Shown: one piece after another, positions 55,654 through 64,000 of the stretch
Position numbering within the stretch: position 1 is the first letter of the stretch
Layout of the letters: each line of letters starts with the position of its first letter
Assembly (NCBI RefSeq): GCF_008326305.1
Contig: NZ_BIXY01000027.1
Coordinates: 1-64,000, forward strand
Source of the DNA: Dictyobacter arantiisoli
GTDB lineage: Bacteria > Chloroflexota > Ktedonobacteria > Ktedonobacterales > Ktedonobacteraceae
Direction of reading: 5' to 3'
DNA length: 64,000 nt
Program-made: the position numbers and the translations under genes
Notes under the pieces: model-generated
What the model saw: only the letters and a program-made list of their open reading frames with translations
The model's database searches: none
What the model was told of the DNA's origin: nothing

Positions 55654-56661
55654 CTATTCTTGTTTAAAGAAGAATGTCCCGATCAGACCCATCACGGCGG
55701 CGGTGACGATGACGCCGAGTGAAGTCGGCAAGACATGATTGCTGGGACGCGCTGGATTGCTGGGTAGGTTGTAGGTTTCTGGCTCATCGAGGAGCAGGAA
55801 GAATGAATTTAATCCCCCCTCCAGAATTTTATCATCCGCTCCATACAAGCGTGCATCCGTCAGACCGCGTTCCTGGAGAAATCCCAGCCGCTCTTGCGCA
55901 TCTCTTTTGAGCTGTTCTACCTCGCCAAACTGGATCGAATCAGTGGGACAGGCTTTGGCGCAGGCTGGTTTCATCCCATCTTTCAAACGGTCATAGCAGA
56001 GGGTACATTTATGCGCCTGCCCATCGCCTTCAGAATCGCGGGCGATGACATCAAAGGGACAGGCCACTACGCAATAGCCGCAGCCATTACAGATATCCTG
56101 TTGCACGTAGACCGTATCGAATTCGGTATGGATGATGGCTCCTGTGGGACAGGCTTCCTGGCAGGGAGCATTGGCGCAGTGTTTGCAGACATCGCTACGC
56201 ATCAGCCAGCGATCAGTGCTGAAGAATGGCAGGGCTGTACCGGTAGGTGTCCCGGCCAATTCCGGCAATGCTGAGAGATCCATGCCCATTTGGGGTACCG
56301 GTGTATCCATTTCGAATAGTGGTAGCTTCAGCACTTTCTCATCTGATGCGTTGACATGTGGGATACGGCGCTCGATCTGCTCGATAAACTGGACATGACG
56401 CCAGGTTGTAGCGCCCAGGCTTTGGGTATTATCATAGCTGGTTCCCGTCCACTCAGGTGTGGTGGCGGGCAACTGGTTCCATTGTTTACAGGCAATCTCG
56501 CAGGCTTTACAGCCGATGCAGAGACTGGTATCCGTGAAGAAGCCCATCTTTGGCTGCTCGGGGAGCGGTTTTTCCTTCTTGAAGGGAGCCAGCAGTTGTG
56601 TTAACTGCTGAACTCTCTCCGTGATGGGCGTCGCCGAGACTTGCCCATTATGATCTGACAT
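55654..56661 (-). CDS. Formate dehydrogenase iron-sulfur (beta) subunit
   Basis: A 335-aa ferredoxin-like subunit with four Cys clusters: CIGCKACEIACKQWN, CKHCANAPCQEACP, CNGCGYCVVACPFD and CTLC...CAKACP. They should hold four [4Fe-4S] clusters passing electrons from the catalytic subunit to NrfD. A C-terminal hydrophobic helix (about 308-330, GVIVTAAVMGLIGTFFF) anchors it, as in FdnH. No Tat signal. It begins 2 nt after the catalytic-subunit stop, with AAGGAAGGAA inside that gene's end. Confidence 0.93.
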   Translation of the reverse strand: MSDHNGQVSATPITERVQQLTQLLAPFKKEKPLPEQPKMGFFTDTSLCIGCKACEIACKQWNQLPATTPEWTGTSYDNTQSLGATTWRHVQFIEQIERRIPHVNASDEKVLKLPLFEMDTPVPQMGMDLSALPELAGTPTGTALPFFSTDRWLMRSDVCKHCANAPCQEACPTGAIIHTEFDTVYVQQDICNGCGYCVVACPFDVIARDSEGDGQAHKCTLCYDRLKDGMKPACAKACPTDSIQFGEVEQLKRDAQERLGFLQERGLTDARLYGADDKILEGGLNSFFLLLDEPETYNLPSNPARPSNHVLPTSLGVIVTAAVMGLIGTFFFKQE

Positions 56662-56663
56662 TG

Positions 56664-59600
56664 TCAGTGTTCCTTCCTTCCTACGTTGTGCTCGCTTGAG
56701 GAAAGGCGCCCGGGGCGTATATCGCAGAGAAACGCCTTGGCTTCCTCGATACTGACATTCGGTTCAAGCACTGAATGCGTCAGGTCATTGGTGATGCTGC
56801 CTGTACTCTTGCCCTGGAAACCCCAGTGGAACGGCAGTCCGATCTGATGAACGATGCGTCCACGAATGCGTAGTGGGCGTAAGCGCCGTGTCACCATCGC
56901 ACGCGCCTCGATCTCACCCCGAGGGGTTCGTAGTACCATCCATCCTTTATCCACAATATTGCGCTCTTGTGCGAGTTCGGGACTGATCTCAGCGAATAAG
57001 GATGGCTGGAGCGCGTTCAGCCAGGGCATCCAGCGTGTCATCGGTCCACTGACATGATGTTCGGTGAGCCGATAGGTGGTGATGACAAAAGGATAATTTG
57101 GATCTCCCAATTCGATTAAAACATTGTCTTTGCGGTCGCGATGATACTTGGCCGCTGGATTGCTTTGCTGTTTGTACAACGCGTTCTGAACCGGCGACTC
57201 GATGGCCTCGTAATGGGCCGGGAGTGGACCATCCTTGAGACCTGTTGGTGCATAGAGCCAGGCGCGTCCATCGGGCTTCATAAAGAAGGGATCGGTACCA
57301 GCAATTGCATCCATCCCGGTTGAGTCGGGGGCGGGCCGATAATCGGGAGCCTTATCCGGTGGAAAATCGGGAATATCGTTGCCGACCCATTTGTGCTGTT
57401 CAGCATCCCACCAGATGTGCTTTTTGCGTTCTGACCATGGCTTGCCAGCGGGATCTGCTGAGGCGCGATTATAGAGAATACGCCGGTTGGCGGGCCAGGC
57501 GAAGCCCCAATCCAGATTCATCTTGCCATCACTGATCCGCGACGCGGCCCGATTCCTGCCCGGTTCTGGATAGACACCACTATAGATCCAGGAGCCACAG
57601 GCGGTACTCCCATCGGTCTTTAGCGCGGTAAAGGTTGGTACATGTGGCGCGTTATGCAAGTCATACTGTGTCACCTGCCCATCTGAATTGGTTTGGGTCA
57701 CATAGTAGCCATTCACCTCTTTCAGCACCAACTGGGCATCTGGCTCATCGGTGAGATGCGAGTCTGGTTGAGGCTCCTCCATCTCATAATCCCAGGTCAA
57801 ATTGAGCAAGCCCTGGTCCCGGGGGGCGGTACTGTCAGCATAAAGCTTTTTGAGCCGCTTGCCAAGTTGATAGATCAGCCAGAGATCCGAGCGCGCATCC
57901 CCGGGAGGATCGATAGCTTTATCACGCCATTGCAGCAAGCGTTGGGTATTGGTAAAGGTACCCTCTTTCTCCGTTGAGGCCGCGGCTGGCATGAAGAAGA
58001 CCTCGGTTTTAAGCGTTGCCGGATCTACCTTTTCCCCATTGGTCCCTTTATACCAGAAGGCCGCCGACTCAACCTCATAGAGATCCCCAACTACCATCCA
58101 ATCGAGTTGAGCCAGGGCTTTGCGTTGCATTCGCGCATTGGTACTCCCCGCAGCAGGATTCTGGCCCAGCAGGAAGTAGCCTTTGACTTTGCCATCCAGC
58201 ATGGCGTAACTGGTATTGATATGGGAATGATCACCGGTAATCTTAGGAATCCAGTGATAGCCCCAATCGTTGTCAGCGGTCGCAGCGTCTCCATACCAGG
58301 CTTTGAGTAGACTGATGATATAGGATGGCACATTGGACCACCAGCCGAGTTTTTGGCCGGTGACATCAATATATTCTTGCAGGGTTTGCTGTGTATTTTT
58401 ATGTACATGCTTATCCTGCCGTGCGCCCCAGGTGGTTGAGGTTGGCTCATGCTGAGATTCAGGTTTTGTACTGAGCATTTCAGCGGGCTGGGGCATATAG
58501 CCCGCAAGCAGATCATAGAGCGTCGGCACATCGGTTGAACCCTGGATCGAGGCATGGCCGCGTAAGGCCAGCACGCCGCCGCCTGGCCGTCCCATATTGC
58601 CCAATAGGAGTTGCATAATCGAGCCTGCGCGAATGATCTGTACACCCTTGGATTGCTGTGTCCAACCTACGGCATAACACAGTGTACTCGTACGCTCGCG
58701 TCCCGAGTTCTCGACCAGCGCCTGGACGACCTGTAACCATTCTTCACGCGATACTCCGCACTCAGATTCTACCAGTTCTGGTGTATAGCGGGCGAAATGG
58801 CGTTTCATAATCTGCAACACACACTGTGGATTTTGCAGGGTCGGATCGGTTAAGGGCTTATCATACTCATCGCGTTGATAATCCCAACTTTCCTGATTCG
58901 AGTACGTCCCGCTTGCGGGATCGAAGCCAGAGAAGAGGCCATTCAGGTCCTCTGTATCCTGGAAATCCTCGCGGATTAGCATCGGCGCGTTGGTATAATT
59001 CACGACATAGTCATGGAAGTATACTTGATTTTCAAGCAGATAGTGAATAATCGCGCCCAGAAAGACGATATCTGAGCCTGCGCGTGTAGACACATAGAGA
59101 TTCGACACTGCGGATGTGCGTGAGAAATGTGGATCGACATGGATGATCTTTGCTCCACGATCTTTTGCTTTCATCACATTCGCAAAGCCAACTGGATGGG
59201 CCTCCGCCATATTACTACCCATAATCAGGATGCAGTCGCTATTGACCAGATCCTGAGGAAAAGATGTGGCCCCGCCACGTCCTAGTGTTGTACCCAGACC
59301 GGGCACTGTAGAACTGTGTCATATCCGGGCCTGGTTCTCGATCGATACGATGCCTAAGCCAGCGTTAAAGAGCTTCTTGATCAGATAATTCTCTTCAATA
59401 TCCAGTGTTGCGCCACCCAGCGAGGCAATGCCCTGGGTCTGATTGATCACACGACCATCGTCGAGGCGTTCGACAAAGGTCTCATCGCGTGTCTTTTTCA
59501 CACGTTGCGCAATTTGATCCAGTGCCCATTCCGAGGATTTGACTTCCCAATGATCGCTATAAGGAGCGCGATAAAGCACCTGAGTCGTACGACTGGCATT

Positions 59601-59885
59601 AACTGTATACTGGAAGGTCGCTGATCCTTTTGGACAGAGCGTGCCATGGTTAATAAAGCTATCGGGATTGCCCTCGATATCAATAACCTTCCCATTCTTC
59701 ACATAGACATTCAGCCCGCAGCCAACAGCGCAATAGGGGCAGACGCTATGGACTACCTTTGCATCGCGGATACGTGGAGCCTTCTCGCGACTCTCCTTAC
59801 TGAATGGTTGAACGCGCGAACCAATCTCCATTAAATTTGAGAGCATTGGCAATGCGCGCACTGAGCGATTTGCTGGTTCATGCAT
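56664..59885 (-). CDS. Selenocysteine-containing formate dehydrogenase catalytic subunit
   Basis: A 1073-aa molybdopterin enzyme oxidising formate to CO2. The frame is interrupted once, by UGA at 59321-59319 (residue 189), in IENQARI-U-HSSTVPG. This is the exact site of the Sec ligand of Mo/W in FdnG/FdhF. The [4Fe-4S] Cys are C49, C52, C56 and C84. MGSNMAEAHPVGF, AGSIMQLLLGNMGRPGGG and a C-terminal molybdopterin-binding domain follow. A bacterial SECIS lies just after the UGA. Read as two genes, neither half would be complete. There is no twin-arginine signal, so a cytoplasm-facing complex is likely. ATG 59885 has AGAGG upstream. Confidence 0.95.
59290..59321 (-). promoter_or_regulatory. SECIS element with in-frame UGA (Sec) codon
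   Basis: UGA at 59321-59319 is followed after 18 nt by the loop GGUCU (59300-59296), closed by stem GUGCCC (59306-59301) / GGGUAC (59295-59290). Loop sequence and spacing equal those of E. coli fdhF, the standard SelB binding site. Confidence 0.93.
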
Positions 59886-60407
59886 AGCTAAAACCTCTTC
59901 GTACAGCTTTTATCTCAACAATAAGTTATGGCTTTTTCTCTTATACTATCTCTATATTGTACCATGTCGATGGGCAAGAAGATGCACGTATCCTCCAAAC
60001 GAGCTATCAACCCACTCAAATTCGCATCCCACCATTTCTAACAGACTGACTCTATCCTGTTTGACAATCCAGGTTTTCATACCTCGATAGTAGTGTTTTA
60101 TTATTCTATGTATACTAAAAAATAGCCTCCATCTTTTTACCTGCATTATAATGCTGAGTTTGTAAACTCAAAATCGGATGAACCACCGTGGCATACTACG
60201 TACCTTAGTACTAATCTCTAAGCCTTCTAAGCTTTCTAAGCATATACTTATCTTGCTAAACAAATTCTCATACGCTATACTAGCTTCAAGAGACAGAATG
60301 AGTAAGAAAAACACACTGCAATATGCATTGATATAAGTATGGTAGGTATGTCTTTTATGGCATACATAAGTTAGCTAGAAAATTATAGAAGGGTCTACTG
60401 TTATCGC
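59886..60407. other. Divergent regulatory region
   Basis: About 520 nt, AT-rich, between the formate dehydrogenase operon and ftsH-thpR. It includes the ftsH promoter (60253-60281) and three tandem CTAAGC-type units near 60220-60240. A short minus-strand frame (59952-60146) has a poor ribosome site and is not called. Confidence 0.5.
60253..60281 (+). promoter_or_regulatory. Sigma-70-like promoter for ftsH-thpR
   Basis: TTGCTA (60253-60258), 17-nt spacer, TATACT (60276-60281), about 125 nt before the ftsH start. Confidence 0.6.
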
Positions 60408-62255
60408 ATGGAAACGCCTCAAAAAGGAAACCGGGAAACACCAAACTCCGATACACAAAATTCAACTCCGAAAGTAACGAAAAAGCGCAGCTTTCTTGCG
60501 CGTTACAGTCTTCCTATTGCGCTCATTATAGTGGGAGTGCTGCTACTGGGAATCGTCGGAGCTCGTTGGGTTGCCCTTTCGCAGGGTGCCGCTGCCGTTC
60601 AGGAGCGGCCCATTAGTGATGTCCTCAATATGGCAGATCGTCACCAATTAAAATCAGCCATTCTCAATGGTAACGACGTCACTGCTACCAGCGGAAACGG
60701 TTTACAGTATCATGCCGTCAAGGAAGATGGGCAGTCGGTAACAGAAATATTTCGTCATGATGGCGTTCAGGTTGGCATTGATACCAATCAACCGGCTCAG
60801 TGGGTACAGGGTGGAGTCGGTTTAGTGCTGGTTCTCCTGGTGCTTGGTTTGTCTTTTGTATTTTTGCGCCGTAATGGCCTGGGGGGACAGGCGATGCCTT
60901 TTGCGCGTTCAAAGGCCAAACGTTTTTCTGAGTCCCGTCCTACCGTCCTCTTTAAGGATGTGGCTGGCGTGGAAGAGGCCAAGACTGAGCTAGAGGAAAT
61001 TGTTGAATTTTTGAAGCGTCCCGAGCGCTTTACTTCGATGGGCGCGCGCACTCCGAAGGGTGTATTGCTGGTAGGCGCGCCTGGTACTGGTAAGACCTTG
61101 ATTTCACGCGCTGTGGCCGGTGAGGCTGGCGTGGCATTCTATAGTGTGAGTGGCTCTGAATTTGTAGAGATGTTTGTCGGTATTGGTGCGGCCCGTGTGC
61201 GTGATCTGTTTAAAGAAGCCAAATCCCATGCCCCCTGCATCATCTTTATTGACGAGATCGATGCGGTTGGTCGTCAGCGTACCAATTCTGGCATGGGTGG
61301 TAACGATGAGCGTGAGCAGACCCTGAACCAGTTGCTGGTTGAGATGGATGGTTTTGATAAGAACTCGAATGTCGTGGTGATTGCTGCCACGAACCGTCCC
61401 GATGTCCTTGATCCAGCTCTGTTGCGTCCCGGTCGCTTCGATCGGCGCGTGATGCTGGACGCTCCCGATATTCGTGGGCGTCAGGCAATTTTGGAGGTCC
61501 ATGCCGCTGACAAGCCGATGGCTGAAGGTATCACCATGGCGGATCTGGCTCGTCAAACGGCTGGCTTCTCGGGTGCGGATCTGGCAAATCTATTGAATGA
61601 GGCGGCCCTGCTGGCTGCTCGCAAAGGTTTCACTGAAATCGGCAAAGTCGAGTTAGAAGAGGCGATCCTGCGAGTGATGGCTGGTCCTGAGCGCAAGAGC
61701 CGTATTATGACCGATGCTGAAAAAGCTATCATTGCCTATCACGAGGTTGGACACGCGATTGTGATGCGTTCGGTACCTGGTGCTGATCCTGTGCATAAAG
61801 TATCGGCGATTGCGCGTGGTATGGCTCTGGGTATCACTGTTCAGGCCCCCGCTGAGGACCGCTATCTGCTCCGTCGTTCCGAATTGCTGGCCAAACTGGC
61901 TGGCGCAATGGGTGGCCGGGCGGCTGAAGAGATCACCTTTGGCGATGTAACGACCGGTGCCAGCCAGGATATCGAATATGTCACCAATATCGCACGCCGC
62001 ATGGTCTGTGAGTTTGGTATGTCCCCACTTGGCAACATTGCTTTAAAGGCTGATGCAGAAGGCAATAGTTTCGTGGGTGCCGAACTGGCAGCTAAAATTG
62101 ATAAAGAGGTCTCAATCCTGATCGATCAAGCCTACGAGAAAGCATTAACGGTACTGCGCGAAAAGCAGGATCGTTTGATCTTGATTGCTGAGCATCTGAT
62201 CCAGGTTGAAACCATTGATGGAGCGGAATTAGATCGCATGTTGTTTGCCGCATGA
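60408..62255 (+). CDS. ftsH: ATP-dependent zinc metalloprotease FtsH (copy 2)
   Basis: A 615-aa FtsH paralogue. A polar N-terminus precedes TM1 (about 33-52). A short extracytoplasmic domain and TM2 (about 134-153) follow, then AAA with GAPGTGKT (223-230; Ala replaces the more usual Pro), FIDEIDAVG and HEVGHA (445-449). It lacks the Pro-rich tail of the 9.2-11.2 kb copy. The two may serve different substrates or hetero-assemble. Its stop overlaps thpR by four bases. Confidence 0.95.
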   Translation: METPQKGNRETPNSDTQNSTPKVTKKRSFLARYSLPIALIIVGVLLLGIVGARWVALSQGAAAVQERPISDVLNMADRHQLKSAILNGNDVTATSGNGLQYHAVKEDGQSVTEIFRHDGVQVGIDTNQPAQWVQGGVGLVLVLLVLGLSFVFLRRNGLGGQAMPFARSKAKRFSESRPTVLFKDVAGVEEAKTELEEIVEFLKRPERFTSMGARTPKGVLLVGAPGTGKTLISRAVAGEAGVAFYSVSGSEFVEMFVGIGAARVRDLFKEAKSHAPCIIFIDEIDAVGRQRTNSGMGGNDEREQTLNQLLVEMDGFDKNSNVVVIAATNRPDVLDPALLRPGRFDRRVMLDAPDIRGRQAILEVHAADKPMAEGITMADLARQTAGFSGADLANLLNEAALLAARKGFTEIGKVELEEAILRVMAGPERKSRIMTDAEKAIIAYHEVGHAIVMRSVPGADPVHKVSAIARGMALGITVQAPAEDRYLLRRSELLAKLAGAMGGRAAEEITFGDVTTGASQDIEYVTNIARRMVCEFGMSPLGNIALKADAEGNSFVGAELAAKIDKEVSILIDQAYEKALTVLREKQDRLILIAEHLIQVETIDGAELDRMLFAA

Positions 62256-62824
62256 CCCGCACATTTATTGCCCTTAACATGAATAAAGCTATGCAGAGCC
62301 ACCTGTCTGGAGTGATCCAGCAGGTGGCAACTGTTCTTCCTGAACTGCGCTGCGTAGATGCCAGCAATATTCATCTTACGCTGGCCTTCCTGGGCGAATT
62401 GGATGATGAGCAACTTGCCGCAGCCGCAGCAGCCACACAAGAAGCCGCCCAGCAAGCAACTTCTTTTACCTATCGCCTGACAGGCCTGGGGATTTTTGGT
62501 TCTCCGCGTCAACCCAGAGTACTCTGGATGGGATTGCAGGAGCCCACAGGATCGTTAACGCGTCTGCATGCCTCATTATCCCACAGCCTCATACAACGTG
62601 GCTTCTCAGTCGATTCACGGCCATTCTCGCCTCATCTCACGCTAGCACGGGGGAAAGCGCCCTTGAATCCTGAAGCGCAAAGCGCCCTGCAAAAGCTCCT
62701 TTCAGGCACCGCACCATCCAGACAAAGTTATCCCGCCACCTACCTTCACGTCATGAAAAGCCAGTTCACTCCCGCCGGAGTAAAATATAGCAGCCTGCAC
62801 AGCTACCCATTAAAGCCACAATAA
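62252..62824 (+). CDS. thpR: RNA 2',3'-cyclic phosphodiesterase (2H family)
   Basis: A 190-aa 2H phosphoesterase that opens 2',3'-cyclic phosphates, historically called 2'-5' RNA ligase. Both catalytic HxT motifs are present: NIHLTLAFLGEL and FSPHLTLARG. RTFIALNM is a typical N-terminus. ATGA overlap with ftsH implies coupled translation; a functional link between the two is not established. Confidence 0.93.
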   Translation: MTRTFIALNMNKAMQSHLSGVIQQVATVLPELRCVDASNIHLTLAFLGELDDEQLAAAAAATQEAAQQATSFTYRLTGLGIFGSPRQPRVLWMGLQEPTGSLTRLHASLSHSLIQRGFSVDSRPFSPHLTLARGKAPLNPEAQSALQKLLSGTAPSRQSYPATYLHVMKSQFTPAGVKYSSLHSYPLKPQ

Positions 62825-63279
62825 TGGGAAAATATGAAGGAAAACGTAGGTGCGGCCCGACGTCGCAACGGAGGTCCGCTTTCTCCTTGCTCGTACGATA
62901 ATCTTCCCAAAACAGATGTTGGGGATCGAAGTGCATGTTTATGTTTTCCATTAATGGGGAGGATTTTTGTTGAGGGATGTTATTCCTATTTGGAATTATA
63001 TCCATCAAGTATACCATAAAGTTGTCTTTGGAATCAAGACTTGATAGGGCAAAAGTATGTGTTAATCATACATAGCTTTCCGTTTGCTTGTGTACGCTTT
63101 CTCCAGACATCGCTTCAGATGCCTTCTTGAGGGTTGACAAGCATTCCACAGGTGGTGTATCCTCGAAAACATCAAAGACATATTCCAGAATGATCTGGCA
63201 ATGATGCCTGATGGTCTTTCTGCAATATCGTAAAAACACTTAAACTATTTGTTTTGTGCCTTGATGCACGGCAAAGATT
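62825..63279. other. Intergenic region with dispersed repeat
   Basis: About 455 nt. It starts with the family-2 repeat (62834-62914). The rest shows no gene; it should contain the ilv leader promoter, but no clear -35/-10 pair stands out. Confidence 0.5.
62834..62914 (+). repeat. Dispersed short repeat, family 2, copy 2
   Basis: Aligns with the complement of 3237-3310: AGGTGCGGCCCGACGTCGCA, ACGGAGGTCCG and CTCGTACGAT in the same order and nearly the same spacing. Confidence 0.75.
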
Positions 63280-63618
63280 ATGACGGGAGTAAGAGCAATG
63301 ATGGCGATGTCACGAGGAAAGGGAGCCGCAAAAAATAACGGCCAGGGTCCCTCTCGACATATGCCCTGCTCTATGCCCGCGCAGCCTATGTGCGCGTTCG
63401 CCGCTGCCGCAGGTGCAGTGATTCTCTTGATTAAAACCGACGTTGTAACGTCGGTTTCTTTGTTTGTGCTCATACACTTGTTGGTTCCCGTCTCCCTTAT
63501 TGCCGGACTTGTGGTCCTTATTAGCCTCCTCCTTACGGGCCTTACCGGACTCGTTGGGCTAGAGAGTCTGGTAGGGCTAAACATTGAGCCAATCACAAGC
63601 AGTGCACAGGGAGATTAA
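63280..63618 (+). CDS. Leu/Val/Ile-rich leader peptide frame upstream of ilvB
   Basis: The frame ends at TAA 63616-63618, 43 nt before a terminator and 102 nt before ilvB. Its last part is packed with branched-chain codons: of the 40 residues starting at GTG 63466 (VLIHLLVPVSLIAGLVVLIS and on), 25 are Leu, Val or Ile. The starved-ribosome attenuation model for ilv operons predicts just this. The true start is uncertain: ATG 63280 gives 112 aa, while TTG 63460 or GTG 63466 would give a leader-sized peptide of about 50 aa but lack a good SD. A small membrane protein is the alternative. Confidence 0.6.
   Translation: MTGVRAMMAMSRGKGAAKNNGQGPSRHMPCSMPAQPMCAFAAAAGAVILLIKTDVVTSVSLFVLIHLLVPVSLIAGLVVLISLLLTGLTGLVGLESLVGLNIEPITSSAQGD
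63434..63465 (+). terminator. Hairpin followed by T-rich run inside the ilvB leader
   Basis: AAACCGACGTT and AACGTCGGTTT (63434-63457) with a two-base loop, then CTTTGTTT. It could end an upstream transcript or be part of leader folding. Confidence 0.5.
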
Positions 63619-63661
63619 GCGGGAGCAACGGAGCCACCCAATCCAAAGAAGGTATCCTTAC

Positions 63662-63694
63662 GAGGACCTCCCAGCATGGGAGGTTCTCTTTTTT
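63662..63694 (+). terminator. Attenuator-like terminator before ilvB
   Basis: GAGGACCTCCC pairs with GGGAGGTTCTC (11 bp, one G-U) around AGCAT, followed by six Ts. It lies 26 nt before the ilvB start, so it must be read through for ilvB expression. Confidence 0.85.
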
Positions 63695-63720
63695 ATGATC
63701 GAATGTTTTCAGGAGGAATT

Positions 63721-64000
63721 ATGGCAATCGCTGCAAAGGATATTCAGCAAGCGGGCACGGCCAATCAGACCGGTCAGCAGAATGACGAAATTCGCGAATT
63801 AACAGGTACTGAAATCATGTGTGAAGTGCTTGTGCGTGAGGGTGTTGATGTATTGTACGGCTATCCCGGTGGCGCAATCATGCCATTCTATGATGCGCTG
63901 ACATCCTATCCTGCCCTCCATCATGTTTTGACACGCCATGAGCAAGGGGCTTCGCATGCGGCTGATGGTTATGCCCGTGCCACTGGTAAAGTTGGCGTCT
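63721..64000 (+). CDS. ilvB: Acetolactate synthase large subunit (N-terminal part, cut by window edge)
   Basis: The first 93 codons of the ThDP enzyme that condenses pyruvate to acetolactate in branched-chain amino acid synthesis. After a variable N-terminus come [34 protein letters not shown] and [20 protein letters not shown]; this HEQGA segment contains the catalytic ThDP-activating glutamate. ATG 63721 follows AGGAGG. An attenuator and a branched-chain-rich leader lie upstream. The rest is outside the window. Confidence 0.95.
   Translation, partial: MAIAAKDIQQAGTANQTGQQNDEIRELTGTEIMCEVLVREGVDVLYGYPGGAIMPFYDALTSYPALHHVLTRHEQGASHAADGYARATGKVGV

Noticed and set aside
56664-59318. Separate 880-aa molybdopterin oxidoreductase starting at a GTG near 59306
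   Set aside because: It would lack the iron-sulfur cluster domain and begin in the middle of the conserved Sec region; the upstream frame joins it perfectly through the UGA with a SECIS.
59952-60146. 64-codon minus-strand ORF upstream of the formate dehydrogenase operon
   Set aside because: The only SD-like run touches the internal ATG, and the protein has no recognisable features.
60215-60245. Tandem CTAAGC units as a CRISPR or iteron array
   Set aside because: Only three short imperfect units; no spacers, leader, cas genes or replication gene.
63240-63720. T-box riboswitch upstream of ilvB
   Set aside because: No T-box sequence (GGGTGG-ACCGCG type) or specifier-loop structure was found; the peptide-coding leader explains the region better.

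Overview
The window looks like chromosomal DNA of a Ktedonobacteria-type member of the Chloroflexota. This is inferred from gene content only: an archaeal-style Cdc48 ATPase, two FtsH proteases, a stand-alone AICAR transformylase beside an extended serine hydroxymethyltransferase, a fused sugar-nucleotidyltransferase/phosphomannomutase, YD/RHS debris, and many short palindromic dispersed repeats. Most genes are housekeeping and carry Shine-Dalgarno sites. No rRNA, CRISPR array or intact prophage is visible. The left edge cuts a dispersed repeat and the right edge cuts ilvB.

Layout. 1-3.1 kb: one-carbon/purine pair glyA-purH on the minus strand behind a well-formed ZTP riboswitch and a sigma-70-like promoter. 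3.4-11.2 kb (minus): two unknown proteins, an APC permease, argD and ftsH. 11.7-16.4 kb: comF (minus), then a four-gene zinc/manganese-type ABC importer (plus). 16.4-20.1 kb (minus): lysS, greA, birA and a short structured transcript with a strong promoter, a 24-codon ORF and a terminator. 20.9-25.5 kb: a 59-aa protein, the nucleotidyltransferase/PMM fusion, an epimerase-like protein and a small HTH protein. 25.9-34.9 kb (plus): polA, a DapL-like aminotransferase, a glycogen-debranching-type enzyme and an OmpR/histidine-kinase pair. 35-42 kb: a kinase-PP2C fusion, a membrane protein, an acyl-CoA synthetase and a GxGYxYP protein. 42-51.3 kb: repeats, small membrane proteins, a slipin, tRNA-Val(CAC), pcm, a GAF/PAS histidine kinase and cdc48. 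51.3-54.4 kb: an unstable patch with a sedolisin remnant, a 5'-truncated RHS gene with a novel tip and a possible immunity protein. 54.5-59.9 kb (minus): a three-gene formate dehydrogenase operon whose catalytic subunit is a selenoprotein. 60.4-62.8 kb: ftsH-thpR. 63.2-64 kb: a leader rich in branched-chain codons, an attenuator-like terminator and the start of ilvB.

Most notable results: (1) the formate dehydrogenase is one gene read through a UGA codon, with a bacterial SECIS hairpin at canonical spacing; (2) the ZTP riboswitch in front of glyA-purH; (3) an apparent peptide-attenuation leader for ilvB; (4) an unidentified structured RNA/peptide upstream of birA with two competing stems; (5) a soluble kinase-phosphatase fusion whose PP2C half lacks one metal-binding Asp; (6) a family of long palindromic dispersed repeats. 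All functional calls come from reading motifs by eye. No database search or folding program was run.
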